Shown in pieces: positions 5,561-13,417 of a stretch of DNA of 43,639 bases. How positions within the stretch are numbered: position 1 is the first letter of the stretch; each line of letters begins with the position of its first letter. The stretch lies in the IMG/VR virus record IMGVR_UViG_3300031951_015779, positions 1-43,639 of that record; one strand, written 5' to 3'. Source of the stretch: a virus. The translations under genes and the position numbers were made by a program. The notes beneath the pieces were generated by a model. The model did no database searches. It saw nothing but the letters and a program-made list of their open reading frames with translations, and had not been told where the DNA came from.

Positions 5561-7006
5561 ATGGCAGATTTAAGACCTTTAGGTAGTGAAAAATTACAAG
5601 GTATGGATAAAATTAGACGTATCATGGAAATTGCACGATATAATGAAGTACCTAAACAAGAGATTAATGAACTTTCTACCACAAATTATACTATAACTTT
5701 ATCAGATGGTAAAACATATGGTATTGTAAAAGAAAAATTAGGTTATATAATTAAAAGTGGGTTAAATGAATCTACTTTGGATTATACAGAATCTATGAAA
5801 CATAGAAGACATTATAAATCTTATTCAGAAGCAATGAAAAGATTGAATATCATGGCCGGAGAAATTAATAGATCCACAGGTTATGAATATGGTATTCCTT
5901 TGATTGGTGAACAAGCTGAAGGAAAAAAAAAATTCGTATTAAAACAAAATAAACCAAAAACCACTGACGCCCCACCAGCGGATATGGGAGCAGGGGCACC
6001 ACCAGCGGATATGGGAGCAGGCGCACCACCAGCTGATATGGGAGCAGGTGCACCACCAGCTGATATGGGAGCAGGTGCACCACCAACAGACGCAGGAGCA
6101 CCACCAACAGACGCAGGAGCACCACCTATGGACGACATGGGAGGAGGAGCACCACCAGCGGATATGGGAGCAGGCGCACCACCAGCTGATATGGGAGCAG
6201 GTGCACCACCAACAGACGCAGGAGCACCACCTATGGACGACATGGGAGGAGGAGCACCACCAGCGGATGATATGGGAGGAGAAGGAATGGAACCACCAAT
6301 GGACGATATGGGCGAACCTGAAGATGGTGAAGAACCATCAGGACCTTCAGGATTAAAATCAATTCAAAAACTAACAGGAAGGTTAAGTCAAAAAATTAGA
6401 TCTTTTGATAAAGACAAAGGTATGGATTCTCAAGATATTAAATATGTTGTAAATTCTATATTATCGGCGATAAATTTAGAAAATTTAGATGAGGATGATA
6501 GAGATGATATTATGGCAAAATTTGACGAGGTTGATGAATATGATATGGGTGATGAAGAAATTGATATGGAGGGAAGTGACGATTTAGGAATGGAAGAACC
6601 TGATATGGGTAGTGAAATGGATATGGGTGGTGAAATGACACCTCCTGATATGGGGACATCGCCAGCACCTGAGAAAACAGAAGGTTATTCTCACATTATG
6701 GATTCATTATTTGCCGAATCTAAAGTAGAAAAAGTTTTATCTAAATATTTTGATATCAAACCTGAAGAAAAACCAATTCTTGAGGAAAAAAGAAAAAAGG
6801 ATTTTTTAAAGGAAAAATTAAAAAGAATTGAAGTTAAAAAAGAATTTATAAAACTTAGTGAAAGCCTTTCTCAATTAGAGTCAGCCAATGAATTTTATAA
6901 ATCAAATAAAAATGCAAAATTTTTAGGTAAATCAAATAAAGAAAACTTAATTTTTGTTGTTGAAAACAAACAATATAAAGTAACACCAAGAGGAAGAATT
7001 ATATGA
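5561..7006 (+). CDS. Probable virion or prohead protein with Pro/Ala/Met repeats
   Basis: 481 residues in three parts. Residues 1-135 are an ordered N-terminal domain (MADLRPLGSEKLQGMDKIRR onward, with an SGLNES site that fits the prohead-protease signature). Residues about 136-255 are tandem 9-11-residue units of the type PPADMGAGA, PPTDAGA and PPMDDMGGGA, predicted disordered. The rest is acidic and then helical, with SHIMDSLFAESKVEKVL and a lysine-rich C-terminal section ending in a short beta stretch. It opens the block that leads to the terminase and portal genes and has a late-promoter word upstream. The acidic middle and the (L/I)-x-E sites resemble T4 core proteins. It might be an additional scaffold component or a virion protein; I cannot assign a T4 counterpart. 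Confidence 0.6.
   Translation: MADLRPLGSEKLQGMDKIRRIMEIARYNEVPKQEINELSTTNYTITLSDGKTYGIVKEKLGYIIKSGLNESTLDYTESMKHRRHYKSYSEAMKRLNIMAGEINRSTGYEYGIPLIGEQAEGKKKFVLKQNKPKTTDAPPADMGAGAPPADMGAGAPPADMGAGAPPADMGAGAPPTDAGAPPTDAGAPPMDDMGGGAPPADMGAGAPPADMGAGAPPTDAGAPPMDDMGGGAPPADDMGGEGMEPPMDDMGEPEDGEEPSGPSGLKSIQKLTGRLSQKIRSFDKDKGMDSQDIKYVVNSILSAINLENLDEDDRDDIMAKFDEVDEYDMGDEEIDMEGSDDLGMEEPDMGSEMDMGGEMTPPDMGTSPAPEKTEGYSHIMDSLFAESKVEKVLSKYFDIKPEEKPILEEKRKKDFLKEKLKRIEVKKEFIKLSESLSQLESANEFYKSNKNAKFLGKSNKENLIFVVENKQYKVTPRGRII
5970..6290 (+). repeat. In-frame tandem repeats coding PPADMGAGA-type units
   Basis: Units of about 27 bases (for example CCAGCGGATATGGGAGCAGG), mixed with shorter 18-base ACAGACGCAGGAGCACC units and a longer block coding PPMDDMGGGA. 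The whole block PADMGAGAPPADMGAGAPPT...DDMGGG appears twice. Higher GC than the surroundings. Copy number is likely variable. Confidence 0.85.
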
Positions 7007-7416
7007 TTTTAGTATATGTAAACGAATTAGGACCAAACTATAAAGGAGATAATATATATGAATTTATATTTTCAGACTTGGATGATGTTTGGGGTGAAGA
7101 TTGGGATGCCGAACCAGCATCAGGAAAACCGTTACCGCCTAATGTTGATTACATAAAAAAAGTTGGGGTTTTAAAAAATTCAGAAATTGATTTAAACTTA
7201 ATTCAAAACTCTGATTTTTTTGGTGTTTATGACGCTATTGACGGTGTCATATCTTTAGCTTGGGAAAGATCAGATAGTGATGAAATTTTAATACACAAAA
7301 GAAAAAGATTAGTTTTTCAATACGGAGATACCGTAGAAACAGTAGAAAATAAATTATACGAAAGAGACATCGTATTAAAATGGGAAAAAAACTTAGTTCA
7401 AGATGAAACATATTAA
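7003..7416 (+). CDS. Conserved phage-type protein, function unknown
   Basis: 137 residues, starting in a 4-base ATGA overlap with the preceding stop, so probably translationally coupled. The protein is acidic and mixed alpha/beta, with LGPNYKGDNIYEFIFSDLDD, DVWGEDWDAEPASGKPLPP and a C-terminal block GDTVETVENKLYERD. It has no signal peptide, membrane segment, cysteine pair or known motif. The next gene overlaps its last 14 bases. The tight coupling to a virion gene and to the terminase block suggests a head-assembly or packaging accessory, but this is context only. Confidence 0.65.
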   Translation: MILVYVNELGPNYKGDNIYEFIFSDLDDVWGEDWDAEPASGKPLPPNVDYIKKVGVLKNSEIDLNLIQNSDFFGVYDAIDGVISLAWERSDSDEILIHKRKRLVFQYGDTVETVENKLYERDIVLKWEKNLVQDETY

Positions 7417-8005
7417 TCCTAAAATAGCAATCCTTTTACATGAAGGATTTTCAATTTCAACTTTAGAAAAAATGTCTAACGACCAACTTAATTTACTTTA
7501 TAGTAAAGTAATAAAAGAACAAACAGTTCCCCCAAACGAAAAAAAGACTATAACCGCAACTCAAACAACTGTACTTCCCGGTGGAAATGCAACTACCACC
7601 GCAGGTTCTAAAATTGAAAATAAAGATGGGAAAACAATTATTACAACAACAGAAACTGAATTAGGTGAGGAAGAAAAGGTTGGTAAAAATAAAGAGGTTA
7701 AAGAAAAGGCGATGTCAAAAAAACAACAACAATTTTTTGGTATTGTAAGAGGAATGCAAAAAGGAGATATTCCAAAAAAAGGTAAAGCAGGAAAAGTGGC
7801 TAAAGATATTGATCCTGAAGATGCTAAAGATTTTGCTAAAACAAAACATAAGGGATTACCGAAAAGAAAAACAAAGAAAAAATCAGATTCAAAAGAAGAC
7901 GTTAAAAAATTAGAAGAAGGAATAATGAGATTGATTGAAAGTCATTTACCTCCACATACAACAAAAGGTGAATTATTATACGCAATCAGAAGAAACAAAA
8001 GATAA
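7403..8005 (+). CDS. DUF3008-containing protein with possible head-targeting N-terminus
   Basis: 200 residues. The segment SKKQQQFFGIVRGMQKGDIP to KDFAKTKHKGLPKR (about residues 105-155) matches the small basic DUF3008 family, often seen in phages. The N-terminal region offers two prohead-protease signatures: L12-H13-E14 then G, and I37-K38-E39 then Q after a helix LNLLYSKV. This resembles the tag end in the proteins at 1314, 23002 and 24176. The middle (residues 45-90) is low-complexity and rich in T and K. The C-terminal part, EEGIMRLIESHLPPHT, is a short helix. The protein is strongly basic and could bind DNA in the head. The DUF3008 assignment is good; cargo status is a weaker inference. 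Confidence 0.7.
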   Translation: MKHINPKIAILLHEGFSISTLEKMSNDQLNLLYSKVIKEQTVPPNEKKTITATQTTVLPGGNATTTAGSKIENKDGKTIITTTETELGEEEKVGKNKEVKEKAMSKKQQQFFGIVRGMQKGDIPKKGKAGKVAKDIDPEDAKDFAKTKHKGLPKRKTKKKSDSKEDVKKLEEGIMRLIESHLPPHTTKGELLYAIRRNKR

Positions 8006-8008
8006 TGA

Positions 8009-9793
8009 ATGTCGTTAACAAAAGAACAAGCTTTATTAGAATATGCAAAATGTGTAAATGATACTCCTTACGCATTAAAAACATATCTACAAACATACGA
8101 CAATACACAATCCAAATACGTACCGTTAGAATTATTTAATGATCAAGTTACCCTTGTAAAAGATTACGACACATGTGAAGAAAATATTGCATTAAAGTAT
8201 CGTCAGGCGGGCGTGTCTACTGTGACTTCTGCGTGGGCATCAAAAAGGATGGTATTTGCTCGTAAAGAAAAACCTGAAAAAATCCTTATTATTGCCAACA
8301 AAATGGATACTGCGGTTGAAATGGCAAATAAAGTAAGATCCTTTGTAGAACAATGGCCTAAATGGTTAGGTGTCGGGTTTTCAAATGAAAAGAACTCACA
8401 AAGACATTTTAAATTAACTAATGGTTGTGAGGTTAAGGCGGTCGCAACATCAAAGGATGCCTTACGTGGTTATACACCAACAATCCTTATTTTTGATGAA
8501 GCTGCTTATATAAATGCCGATGAAGACTTTTGGTCTGCTTGTATGGCGTCCCTTTCAACAGGAGGTAAAGTAATTGTAATATCAACACCAAACGGATTTG
8601 ATCCAATCTACTATTCAATTTATAGTCAAGCGGTAAAAGGAATGAATGACTTTAAAATCACTGAAATGTATTGGTTTAGGGATCCTCGTTATTCAAAAGA
8701 TTTAAAACTAATTAAATGTGAAGATATTGTTCATTATATGTTAAATCGTGCAGAATATAATGATAATGAAATAACAGTTGATTATAGTGAAATTAAAGTA
8801 AGTGATAGGAATTTTCAAGAAATAAAAGATAAAATAGAAAATGGAGGTTACAAAGCTTATAGTTCATGGTTTGAGGCGATGGCCAAAAAATTAAAATTTG
8901 ACAAAAGAAAAATATCACAGGAACTTGAATGTAACTTTTTGGGTTCGGGGGATAACGTTATTCCACCTGAAACAATGAAATCAATAAAAGACAAACATAT
9001 AAAAGAACCTAAAGAAAAATTAATGGGAGGTGCGTTATGGGTTTGGAAAGATCCAGTACCAGGTCATAAATATATTATGGGTATGGATGTTTCTCGTGGT
9101 GATAGTGAGGATTTTACAACATTTACAATAATTGACTTTGATGAGAGAGAACAGGTTGTTGAGTACATTGGTAAAGTACCTCCTGATGTTGTTGCTGATA
9201 TTGCATATAAATGGGGAATATTGTATAGTACTTTTATTGTTACCGATATTACAGGAGGAATGGGTGTTGCAACATCAAGAAAATTACAAGAACTTGGGTA
9301 TAAAAATCTATATGTTGATGGGGTTAATCCGGCTGATAAATGGAAATGGGATCCAAAAGCTCAAGATAAAATACCCGGAATTAATTTTAATTCAAAAAGA
9401 GTTCAAATAATTGCTGCGTTTGAAGAATCATTAAGACATGGTTTTGGTGTTAGATCACAAAGATTATTTAATGAGTTAAATACGTTTGTTTATGTAAATG
9501 GAAGACCCGATCACCAAAAAGGACAACATGATGATTTAATTATGGCATTAGCTATGGCGATATATGTTGGGGAAAATTCTTTTGCTCAATTAGAAAAGGC
9601 TACCGAACATGCTAAGGCAATGTTGAATTCGTGGACCACAGAAAAAAAAGAATTTAGAGAATCTCACCAAAATTTTAATCCAGGTGTTCCTGTAAGTTAC
9701 ATGGATAGAATGAATATGGGTATGAGTAGAAGTACTTTAACTCAAAGTGATTACCAAAACTATTTATGGTTATTCGGAGGAAAAAGAGTTTAG
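8009..9793 (+). CDS. terL: Terminase large subunit (T4 gp17-like)
   Basis: 594 residues, close to the 610 of T4 gp17. It is the ATP-driven DNA-packaging motor and headful nuclease. In the ATPase domain the Walker A region reads KYRQAGVST (about residues 63-71), without the usual G-K-T/S lysine, as in other terminases with deviant P-loops where the upstream R or K is thought to serve. Walker B is TILIFDEAAY, followed by VISTPNG (coupling motif). The nuclease domain has GMDVSRGDSEDF and later GQHDDLIMALAMAI, the acidic metal-binding residues of the RNase H fold. It starts 3 bases after the preceding stop and precedes the portal gene, in T4 order. No intein or split is seen. Confidence 0.96.
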   Translation: MSLTKEQALLEYAKCVNDTPYALKTYLQTYDNTQSKYVPLELFNDQVTLVKDYDTCEENIALKYRQAGVSTVTSAWASKRMVFARKEKPEKILIIANKMDTAVEMANKVRSFVEQWPKWLGVGFSNEKNSQRHFKLTNGCEVKAVATSKDALRGYTPTILIFDEAAYINADEDFWSACMASLSTGGKVIVISTPNGFDPIYYSIYSQAVKGMNDFKITEMYWFRDPRYSKDLKLIKCEDIVHYMLNRAEYNDNEITVDYSEIKVSDRNFQEIKDKIENGGYKAYSSWFEAMAKKLKFDKRKISQELECNFLGSGDNVIPPETMKSIKDKHIKEPKEKLMGGALWVWKDPVPGHKYIMGMDVSRGDSEDFTTFTIIDFDEREQVVEYIGKVPPDVVADIAYKWGILYSTFIVTDITGGMGVATSRKLQELGYKNLYVDGVNPADKWKWDPKAQDKIPGINFNSKRVQIIAAFEESLRHGFGVRSQRLFNELNTFVYVNGRPDHQKGQHDDLIMALAMAIYVGENSFAQLEKATEHAKAMLNSWTTEKKEFRESHQNFNPGVPVSYMDRMNMGMSRSTLTQSDYQNYLWLFGGKRV

Positions 9794-9805
9794 TTTATAA
9801 ATTAT

Positions 9806-9813
9806 AGATTTAT
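9806..9813 (+). promoter_or_regulatory. Putative late-promoter word, variant AGATTTAT
   Basis: One base from ATATTTAT, in the 37-base gap between terminase and portal genes, 17 bases before the portal ATG. Confidence 0.35.
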
Positions 9814-9830
9814 TTTTAAAATAAAAAAAT

Positions 9831-11648
9831 ATGGCACAAGAAAAATATACAGTATGGCAAAGGTTAGGAAAAGTTTTCGGACCTAATGCCACCTTAGACC
9901 AACAAGCACCTGTATTTAAATTTGATAAAAAAGAATTATTAAAAACAACAGATAAAAAGGAGTTTGAAATTGAAAAGTTACAAGCACAACAATCGTTATA
10001 TATTGGACAACAATGGCAAAAGGTTGAGAGTAACTTATACCAACAAGCAGTCTATTACGAACCAACAAGAATGGCATCGTATTATGATTACGAATCAATG
10101 GAATATACTCCTGAAATTTCGGCGGCTTTAGACATTTATGCTGAAGAATCAACAACGCCAGATCAAGACGGATTAATATTAAAAGTTTATTCTGAATCAA
10201 AAAGAATAAAACAAGTTTTAACGGATCTTTTTACAAACAAATTGGATATAAATACTAACTTACCTATGTGGACAAGAAATACATGTAAGTTTGGTGATAA
10301 TTTTGTTTATCTAAAGTTAGATCCTGAAAAAGGGATAGTCGGGTGTCAACAATTACCAAATATTCAAATTGAAAGATTAGAAAAGGGTATGAGGTTTCAA
10401 CCTGACAAATACTCACAAGAAATGGAAAACGACGCTTTGAAGTTTGTTTGGAAAGAAAAAAACATGGAATTTAACACTTGGGAAGTTGGTCATTTTAGAA
10501 TTTTAGGTGACGATAGAAAACTTCCTTACGGTACATCTATGTTAGAAAAAGCAAGACGTATTTGGAAACAATTACTATTATGTGAAGACGCTATGTTAAT
10601 TTATCGTGTATCAAGAGCACCCGAAAGAAGAGTATTTAAAGTGTTTGTTGGTAACATGGACGATAAAGATGTTGACGCATATGTACAAAAAGTGGCAAAT
10701 AAATTCAAAAGAGATCAAATAGTAGATTCAAAAACAGGTAACGTTGATATGAGATACAATCAAATGGCGGTTGATCAAGACTTCTTTATACCTGTACGTG
10801 ACGCTTCGGCACCTGAACCCGTAACAACATTGGCGGGAGCATCAAACTTAGCTGAAATTGCAGATATTGAATATATTCAAAAGAAACTTGTTACTGCACT
10901 TAGAATACCAAAGGCGTATTTAGGGTTTGAAGAGGCTGTCGGGGACGGTAAAAATTTATCGTTGTTAGACATAAGATTTGCTAGAACAATTAACAGAATC
11001 CAAAAATCAATGATTGCCGAATTGAATAAAATAGCAATTATTCATTTATTTTTATTAGGGTTTGAAGACGAACTAACAAACTTTACTTTAAGTTTAAATA
11101 ACCCTTCAAAACAAGGAGAACTATTATCTTTAGAAATTTGGAAAGAAAAAATTACACTATATAAAGACGCGACCGCTGAGATTGCAAAATCATTAGCACC
11201 TGTTTCTGCTTCTTGGGCTAAAAAACACATATTAGGATTTTCTGATGAAGAAATTAGATTGGACATCCAACAACAAAGAGTTGAACGTGCGGTCTATGCT
11301 GAATTAGAAAAAACGGCTGAAGTTATCACTAAAACAGGTTTATTTGATAATATTGATAAATTATACGGTAAAAAAGAAGGTGAAGCGGCTGGCGCAGCTG
11401 GAGGTGATGCCGCGGCAGGTGGAGCACCACCGGCAGGAGGAGACATGGGTGGAGGAGCACCTCCGCCACCACCACCATCAGGCGGTGCGGAAGGAGGAGG
11501 CGTCACTCCCGAAAGATTTGTGAGAAATGACTTAGATTTAATTTTGGAAGAGACGTTATTTAACGAATCAAATAATTTAGATTTATCAAAAGGTAGAAAT
11601 TCTTTGGTGGAAATTGATCAAAAATTAAAAAATTTGATTGATAAGTAA
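9831..11648 (+). CDS. gp20: Portal protein (T4 gp20-like)
   Basis: 605 residues (T4 gp20 is 524). Portal proteins form the dodecameric ring at the packaging vertex. Recognisable blocks are YYDYESMEYTPEISAALDIY near residues 82-101, the PYGTSMLEKARRIWKQL segment, YRVSRAPERRVFKVFVGN (a hallmark of T4-type portals), and LAEIADIEYIQKKLVTALR followed by IPKAYLGFEE. A proline- and glycine-rich insert of about 45 residues near the C-terminus (GGAPPAGGDMGGGAPPPPPP) is absent from T4 and accounts for much of the extra length. It is composition-biased like the repeats at 5970. It lies directly after the terminase gene, the expected position. Confidence 0.95.
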   Translation: MAQEKYTVWQRLGKVFGPNATLDQQAPVFKFDKKELLKTTDKKEFEIEKLQAQQSLYIGQQWQKVESNLYQQAVYYEPTRMASYYDYESMEYTPEISAALDIYAEESTTPDQDGLILKVYSESKRIKQVLTDLFTNKLDINTNLPMWTRNTCKFGDNFVYLKLDPEKGIVGCQQLPNIQIERLEKGMRFQPDKYSQEMENDALKFVWKEKNMEFNTWEVGHFRILGDDRKLPYGTSMLEKARRIWKQLLLCEDAMLIYRVSRAPERRVFKVFVGNMDDKDVDAYVQKVANKFKRDQIVDSKTGNVDMRYNQMAVDQDFFIPVRDASAPEPVTTLAGASNLAEIADIEYIQKKLVTALRIPKAYLGFEEAVGDGKNLSLLDIRFARTINRIQKSMIAELNKIAIIHLFLLGFEDELTNFTLSLNNPSKQGELLSLEIWKEKITLYKDATAEIAKSLAPVSASWAKKHILGFSDEEIRLDIQQQRVERAVYAELEKTAEVITKTGLFDNIDKLYGKKEGEAAGAAGGDAAAGGAPPAGGDMGGGAPPPPPPSGGAEGGGVTPERFVRNDLDLILEETLFNESNNLDLSKGRNSLVEIDQKLKNLIDK

Positions 11649-11655
11649 TATTTAT
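11648..11655 (+). promoter_or_regulatory. Putative late-promoter word ATATTTAT
   Basis: Exact word overlapping the last base of the portal stop codon, 13 bases before the next ATG. Confidence 0.55.
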
Positions 11656-11668
11656 ATTAAAAAATAAT

Positions 11669-12400
11669 ATGAATACATTCGGTAACATTAAAACAAATAT
11701 AGAAAATACAGCTATAGGGATTGCAAAAAAACCAAGTTTTAAAAAATTCATAAAAGAATTTAATACTATAGTTTTAGAGAATAAAGATCTAGCAGAACTA
11801 TATTTTATATATGACGATCTATCATCTAACAAAGGTTTAGACATTGATTTAGCAAATGATTATATTAACGAATCAATTGAGTATTCTCAAATTTTAATTG
11901 AAAATCAAACTTCAGATATTAGAAGATTAAATAATTGGATTACTTCTTGGAACAAAACAAATAAAAATAACTATTCTGATATAGATAATGTAATTTACAC
12001 TAAAGGAATTAAAAATTTAGAATCAATATTAGAATCTAAAAAAAATATCAAAAACTTATTAATAAAAGAACCAAGCAGAAAAGAAATTTCAGAAAATTAT
12101 AATATGCCTATATCTACTATGGTAAAAATCGCTAATGAGTCTTTGAAAAAAGAAATTTCAACATTACCAATATCTGAACAAAAAGAATTAGAAAGTATCG
12201 TTTCTTTAAGTTATGATGATTTAGTTGTAGAAATGAAAAATCTTAAAAATGACGTGGTAAAAAAATTGAAGTCATCATTAAATGAATCAAAAGAAATTGA
12301 TTTGAAGGAATCAATAAATAAAACAATCAATAAAGTAATGGATTCTAAAGTTAGCCATTATGATTATTATAAACTAAAAAAACTAAGTTTGGGACTATGA
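11669..12400 (+). CDS. Helical head-region protein, function unknown
   Basis: 243 residues, rich in K, E, N and S and predicted almost wholly helical. There is no membrane segment and no known domain. Sites fitting the prohead-protease signature occur late in the protein (SLNES near residue 212, DLKES near residue 219). It sits between the portal and protease genes, where T4 places its small prohead core genes 67 and 68. A core or internal head protein processed on maturation is therefore plausible. It has its own late-promoter word, and its last 4 bases overlap the next gene (ATGA). Sequence alone does not identify it. Confidence 0.6.
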   Translation: MNTFGNIKTNIENTAIGIAKKPSFKKFIKEFNTIVLENKDLAELYFIYDDLSSNKGLDIDLANDYINESIEYSQILIENQTSDIRRLNNWITSWNKTNKNNYSDIDNVIYTKGIKNLESILESKKNIKNLLIKEPSRKEISENYNMPISTMVKIANESLKKEISTLPISEQKELESIVSLSYDDLVVEMKNLKNDVVKKLKSSLNESKEIDLKESINKTINKVMDSKVSHYDYYKLKKLSLGL

Positions 12401-12669
12401 AAAAAATTTTTAGTGGGATTGGAAGATTGTTTACAGACAGCAAGGGAAACCCTTCATCAAAAAGATTTATAGGAATCTTGTGTGGTGTTTCTCTTTGTGT
12501 AACTTTGTATGTTAACAGTTACACACATGGTGACATTAAACCGTCAGACACATTAGTGAATGCGGTTGCAATGTTAGCGTTCGGTTGTCTAGGTCTTACA
12601 TCTACAGAAAAGATTTTTGGAAAAAAATCTGAAGAGAAAAAAGAGGAAGAAACTCAAGAAGTTGTTTGA
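12397..12669 (+). CDS. Small membrane protein, holin-like
   Basis: 90 residues. A short amphipathic start (KKIFSGIGRLFTDSKGNPSSKR) leads to two membrane segments: FIGILCGVSLCVTLYV (about residues 24-40) and TLVNAVAMLAFGCLGLTS (about 53-70). A charged tail KKSEEKKEEE follows. Two transmembrane helices with a short loop and a charged C-terminus match the general plan of class II phage holins, but no family-specific motif is visible. The 4-base overlap with the upstream gene implies coupled translation. Its 3' end overlaps the convergent bS21 gene by 16 bases. The membrane call is good; a holin role is a guess. Confidence 0.7.
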   Translation: MKKIFSGIGRLFTDSKGNPSSKRFIGILCGVSLCVTLYVNSYTHGDIKPSDTLVNAVAMLAFGCLGLTSTEKIFGKKSEEKKEEETQEVV

Positions 12670-12842
12670 TTCTTCTGTTTGTATTGAGCCTTTTTAATTT
12701 GAGCCCTTCGTTTTACGGAGGGTTTTTTATATTCCTGCCTTTCTTGTAATTTTTGTATTTGTTTTGTTTTATAAATTTTAAACTTATAAGTTTTTAATGC
12801 TTGTTCTAATGAAGATGAATTTTTAACAGGTACTATAATCAT
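12654..12842 (-). CDS. rpsU: Ribosomal protein bS21
   Basis: 62 residues from the ATG at 12842. The frame stays open upstream to 12893, but the family start is MIIVPV. The block IIVPVKNSSSLEQALKTYK, then TKQIQKLQERQEYKKPSVKR and RAQIKKAQYKQ, follows Bacteroidota bS21 along its whole length. bS21 lies at the 30S platform near the 3' end of 16S rRNA. In Flavobacterium it helps hide the anti-Shine-Dalgarno sequence, so a phage copy could bias initiation toward phage messages. Phage-encoded bS21 is known in other large phages. It is the only minus-strand gene in the head cluster and has its own late-type word upstream (12861-12868), consistent with late expression. Confidence 0.9.
   Translation of the reverse strand: MIIVPVKNSSSLEQALKTYKFKIYKTKQIQKLQERQEYKKPSVKRRAQIKKAQYKQKNQTTS
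12704..12728 (+). terminator. Plus-strand terminator embedded in the bS21 gene
   Basis: CCCTTCG, loop TTTTA, CGGAGGG, then T6. It acts on plus-strand transcripts from the holin-like gene, 34 bases past its stop, while on the minus strand the same bases code the PSVKRRA stretch of bS21. Confidence 0.75.
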
Positions 12843-12860
12843 ATTTTTTTGGTTTACACT

Positions 12861-12868
12861 ATAAATAG
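12861..12868 (-). promoter_or_regulatory. Putative late-promoter word, variant CTATTTAT
   Basis: On the minus strand CTATTTAT lies 18 bases before the bS21 ATG, one base from the common word. This strand-specific placement supports both the motif and the chosen start. Confidence 0.5.
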
Positions 12869-12886
12869 TAACAAAAAAATTAAATT

Positions 12887-12915
12887 TTGACAAGAACTAA
12901 AAGTTTTACTATAAT
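12887..12915 (+). promoter_or_regulatory. Canonical sigma-70-type promoter (TTGACA-N17-TATAAT)
   Basis: TTGACA (12887-12892), exactly 17 bases, TATAAT (12910-12915): a perfect match to the proteobacterial consensus, which is unusual for Bacteroidota. It lies 32 bases before the gene at 12948. An ATTGTT-AA-AACAAT palindrome overlaps the -10 end. It may be chance in AT-rich DNA. Confidence 0.4.
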
Positions 12916-12947
12916 TGTTAAAACAATAAACTTTCAAGATATGAAAA

Positions 12948-13397
12948 ATGAAAAAAGGAAAAACATCAAAACTCAATATTTTTGGTGATGCAAAATGTCA
13001 GTATGGTACGGTAGATTCAAAAAATTTAAAATCAATTTATATAATATTACAAACTTGGATTGAACCAAACGATGACTACGAAAATTGGTCAAAATTAACA
13101 GGAGATTTAAAAAGAAATATTTTACATACACTTTTAGAAGTGATTGATAGAACAATATTTGAAAAAAAATTTATTGTGGACTTAGATTTAAGAACTAGTG
13201 GGATACAAAAAAATAAAAAAAGTTTCCTCAATTTAGAAATAACATTATTCGTTCATAAAGAAAATTTAGATTTCAAATCAATATTATTAAAAAATAAAAT
13301 AAAAAATATTTTAACTTCTGTTTATAAAGACGACCTAAAAAATTCAAAGTATTTTACATTAAGTATGACTAAAACGAAACAAACTGTAAGTATATAA
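12948..13397 (+). CDS. Conserved head-region protein, function unknown
   Basis: 149 residues, basic, mixed alpha/beta. Features are an N-terminal FGDAKCQYGTVDSKNLKSIY strand-turn, a helix NWSKLTGDLKRNILHTLLEV, an FIVDLDLRTSG strand and a C-terminal LKNKIKNILTSVYKD helix. No known motif. It sits directly upstream of the prohead protease gene, where T4 carries core gene 68, and the length (T4 gp68 is 141 residues) is compatible. The composition differs, so equivalence is only a hypothesis. The stop overlaps the late-promoter word of the protease gene. Confidence 0.6.
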   Translation: MKKGKTSKLNIFGDAKCQYGTVDSKNLKSIYIILQTWIEPNDDYENWSKLTGDLKRNILHTLLEVIDRTIFEKKFIVDLDLRTSGIQKNKKSFLNLEITLFVHKENLDFKSILLKNKIKNILTSVYKDDLKNSKYFTLSMTKTKQTVSI

Positions 13398-13404
13398 TAT
13401 TTAT
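13397..13404 (+). promoter_or_regulatory. Putative late-promoter word ATATTTAT
   Basis: Exact word, 13 bases before the prohead protease ATG, the same spacing as at 11648. Confidence 0.55.
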
Positions 13405-13417
13405 CATAAAAAAGATT

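Noticed and set aside
5865-6243. Long minus-strand frames across the repeat region, coding Gly/Ala/Pro-rich proteins
   Set aside because: They are mirror frames of the tandem repeat in the plus-strand gene, with no independent start or motif.
8009-9793. Damaged terminase because the Walker A lysine is missing
   Set aside because: Terminases commonly have deviant P-loops, and all other motor and nuclease motifs are intact.
12843-12893. Start of the bS21 gene at 12893
   Set aside because: The extra 17 residues are not part of bS21 and would cover the late-type promoter word.
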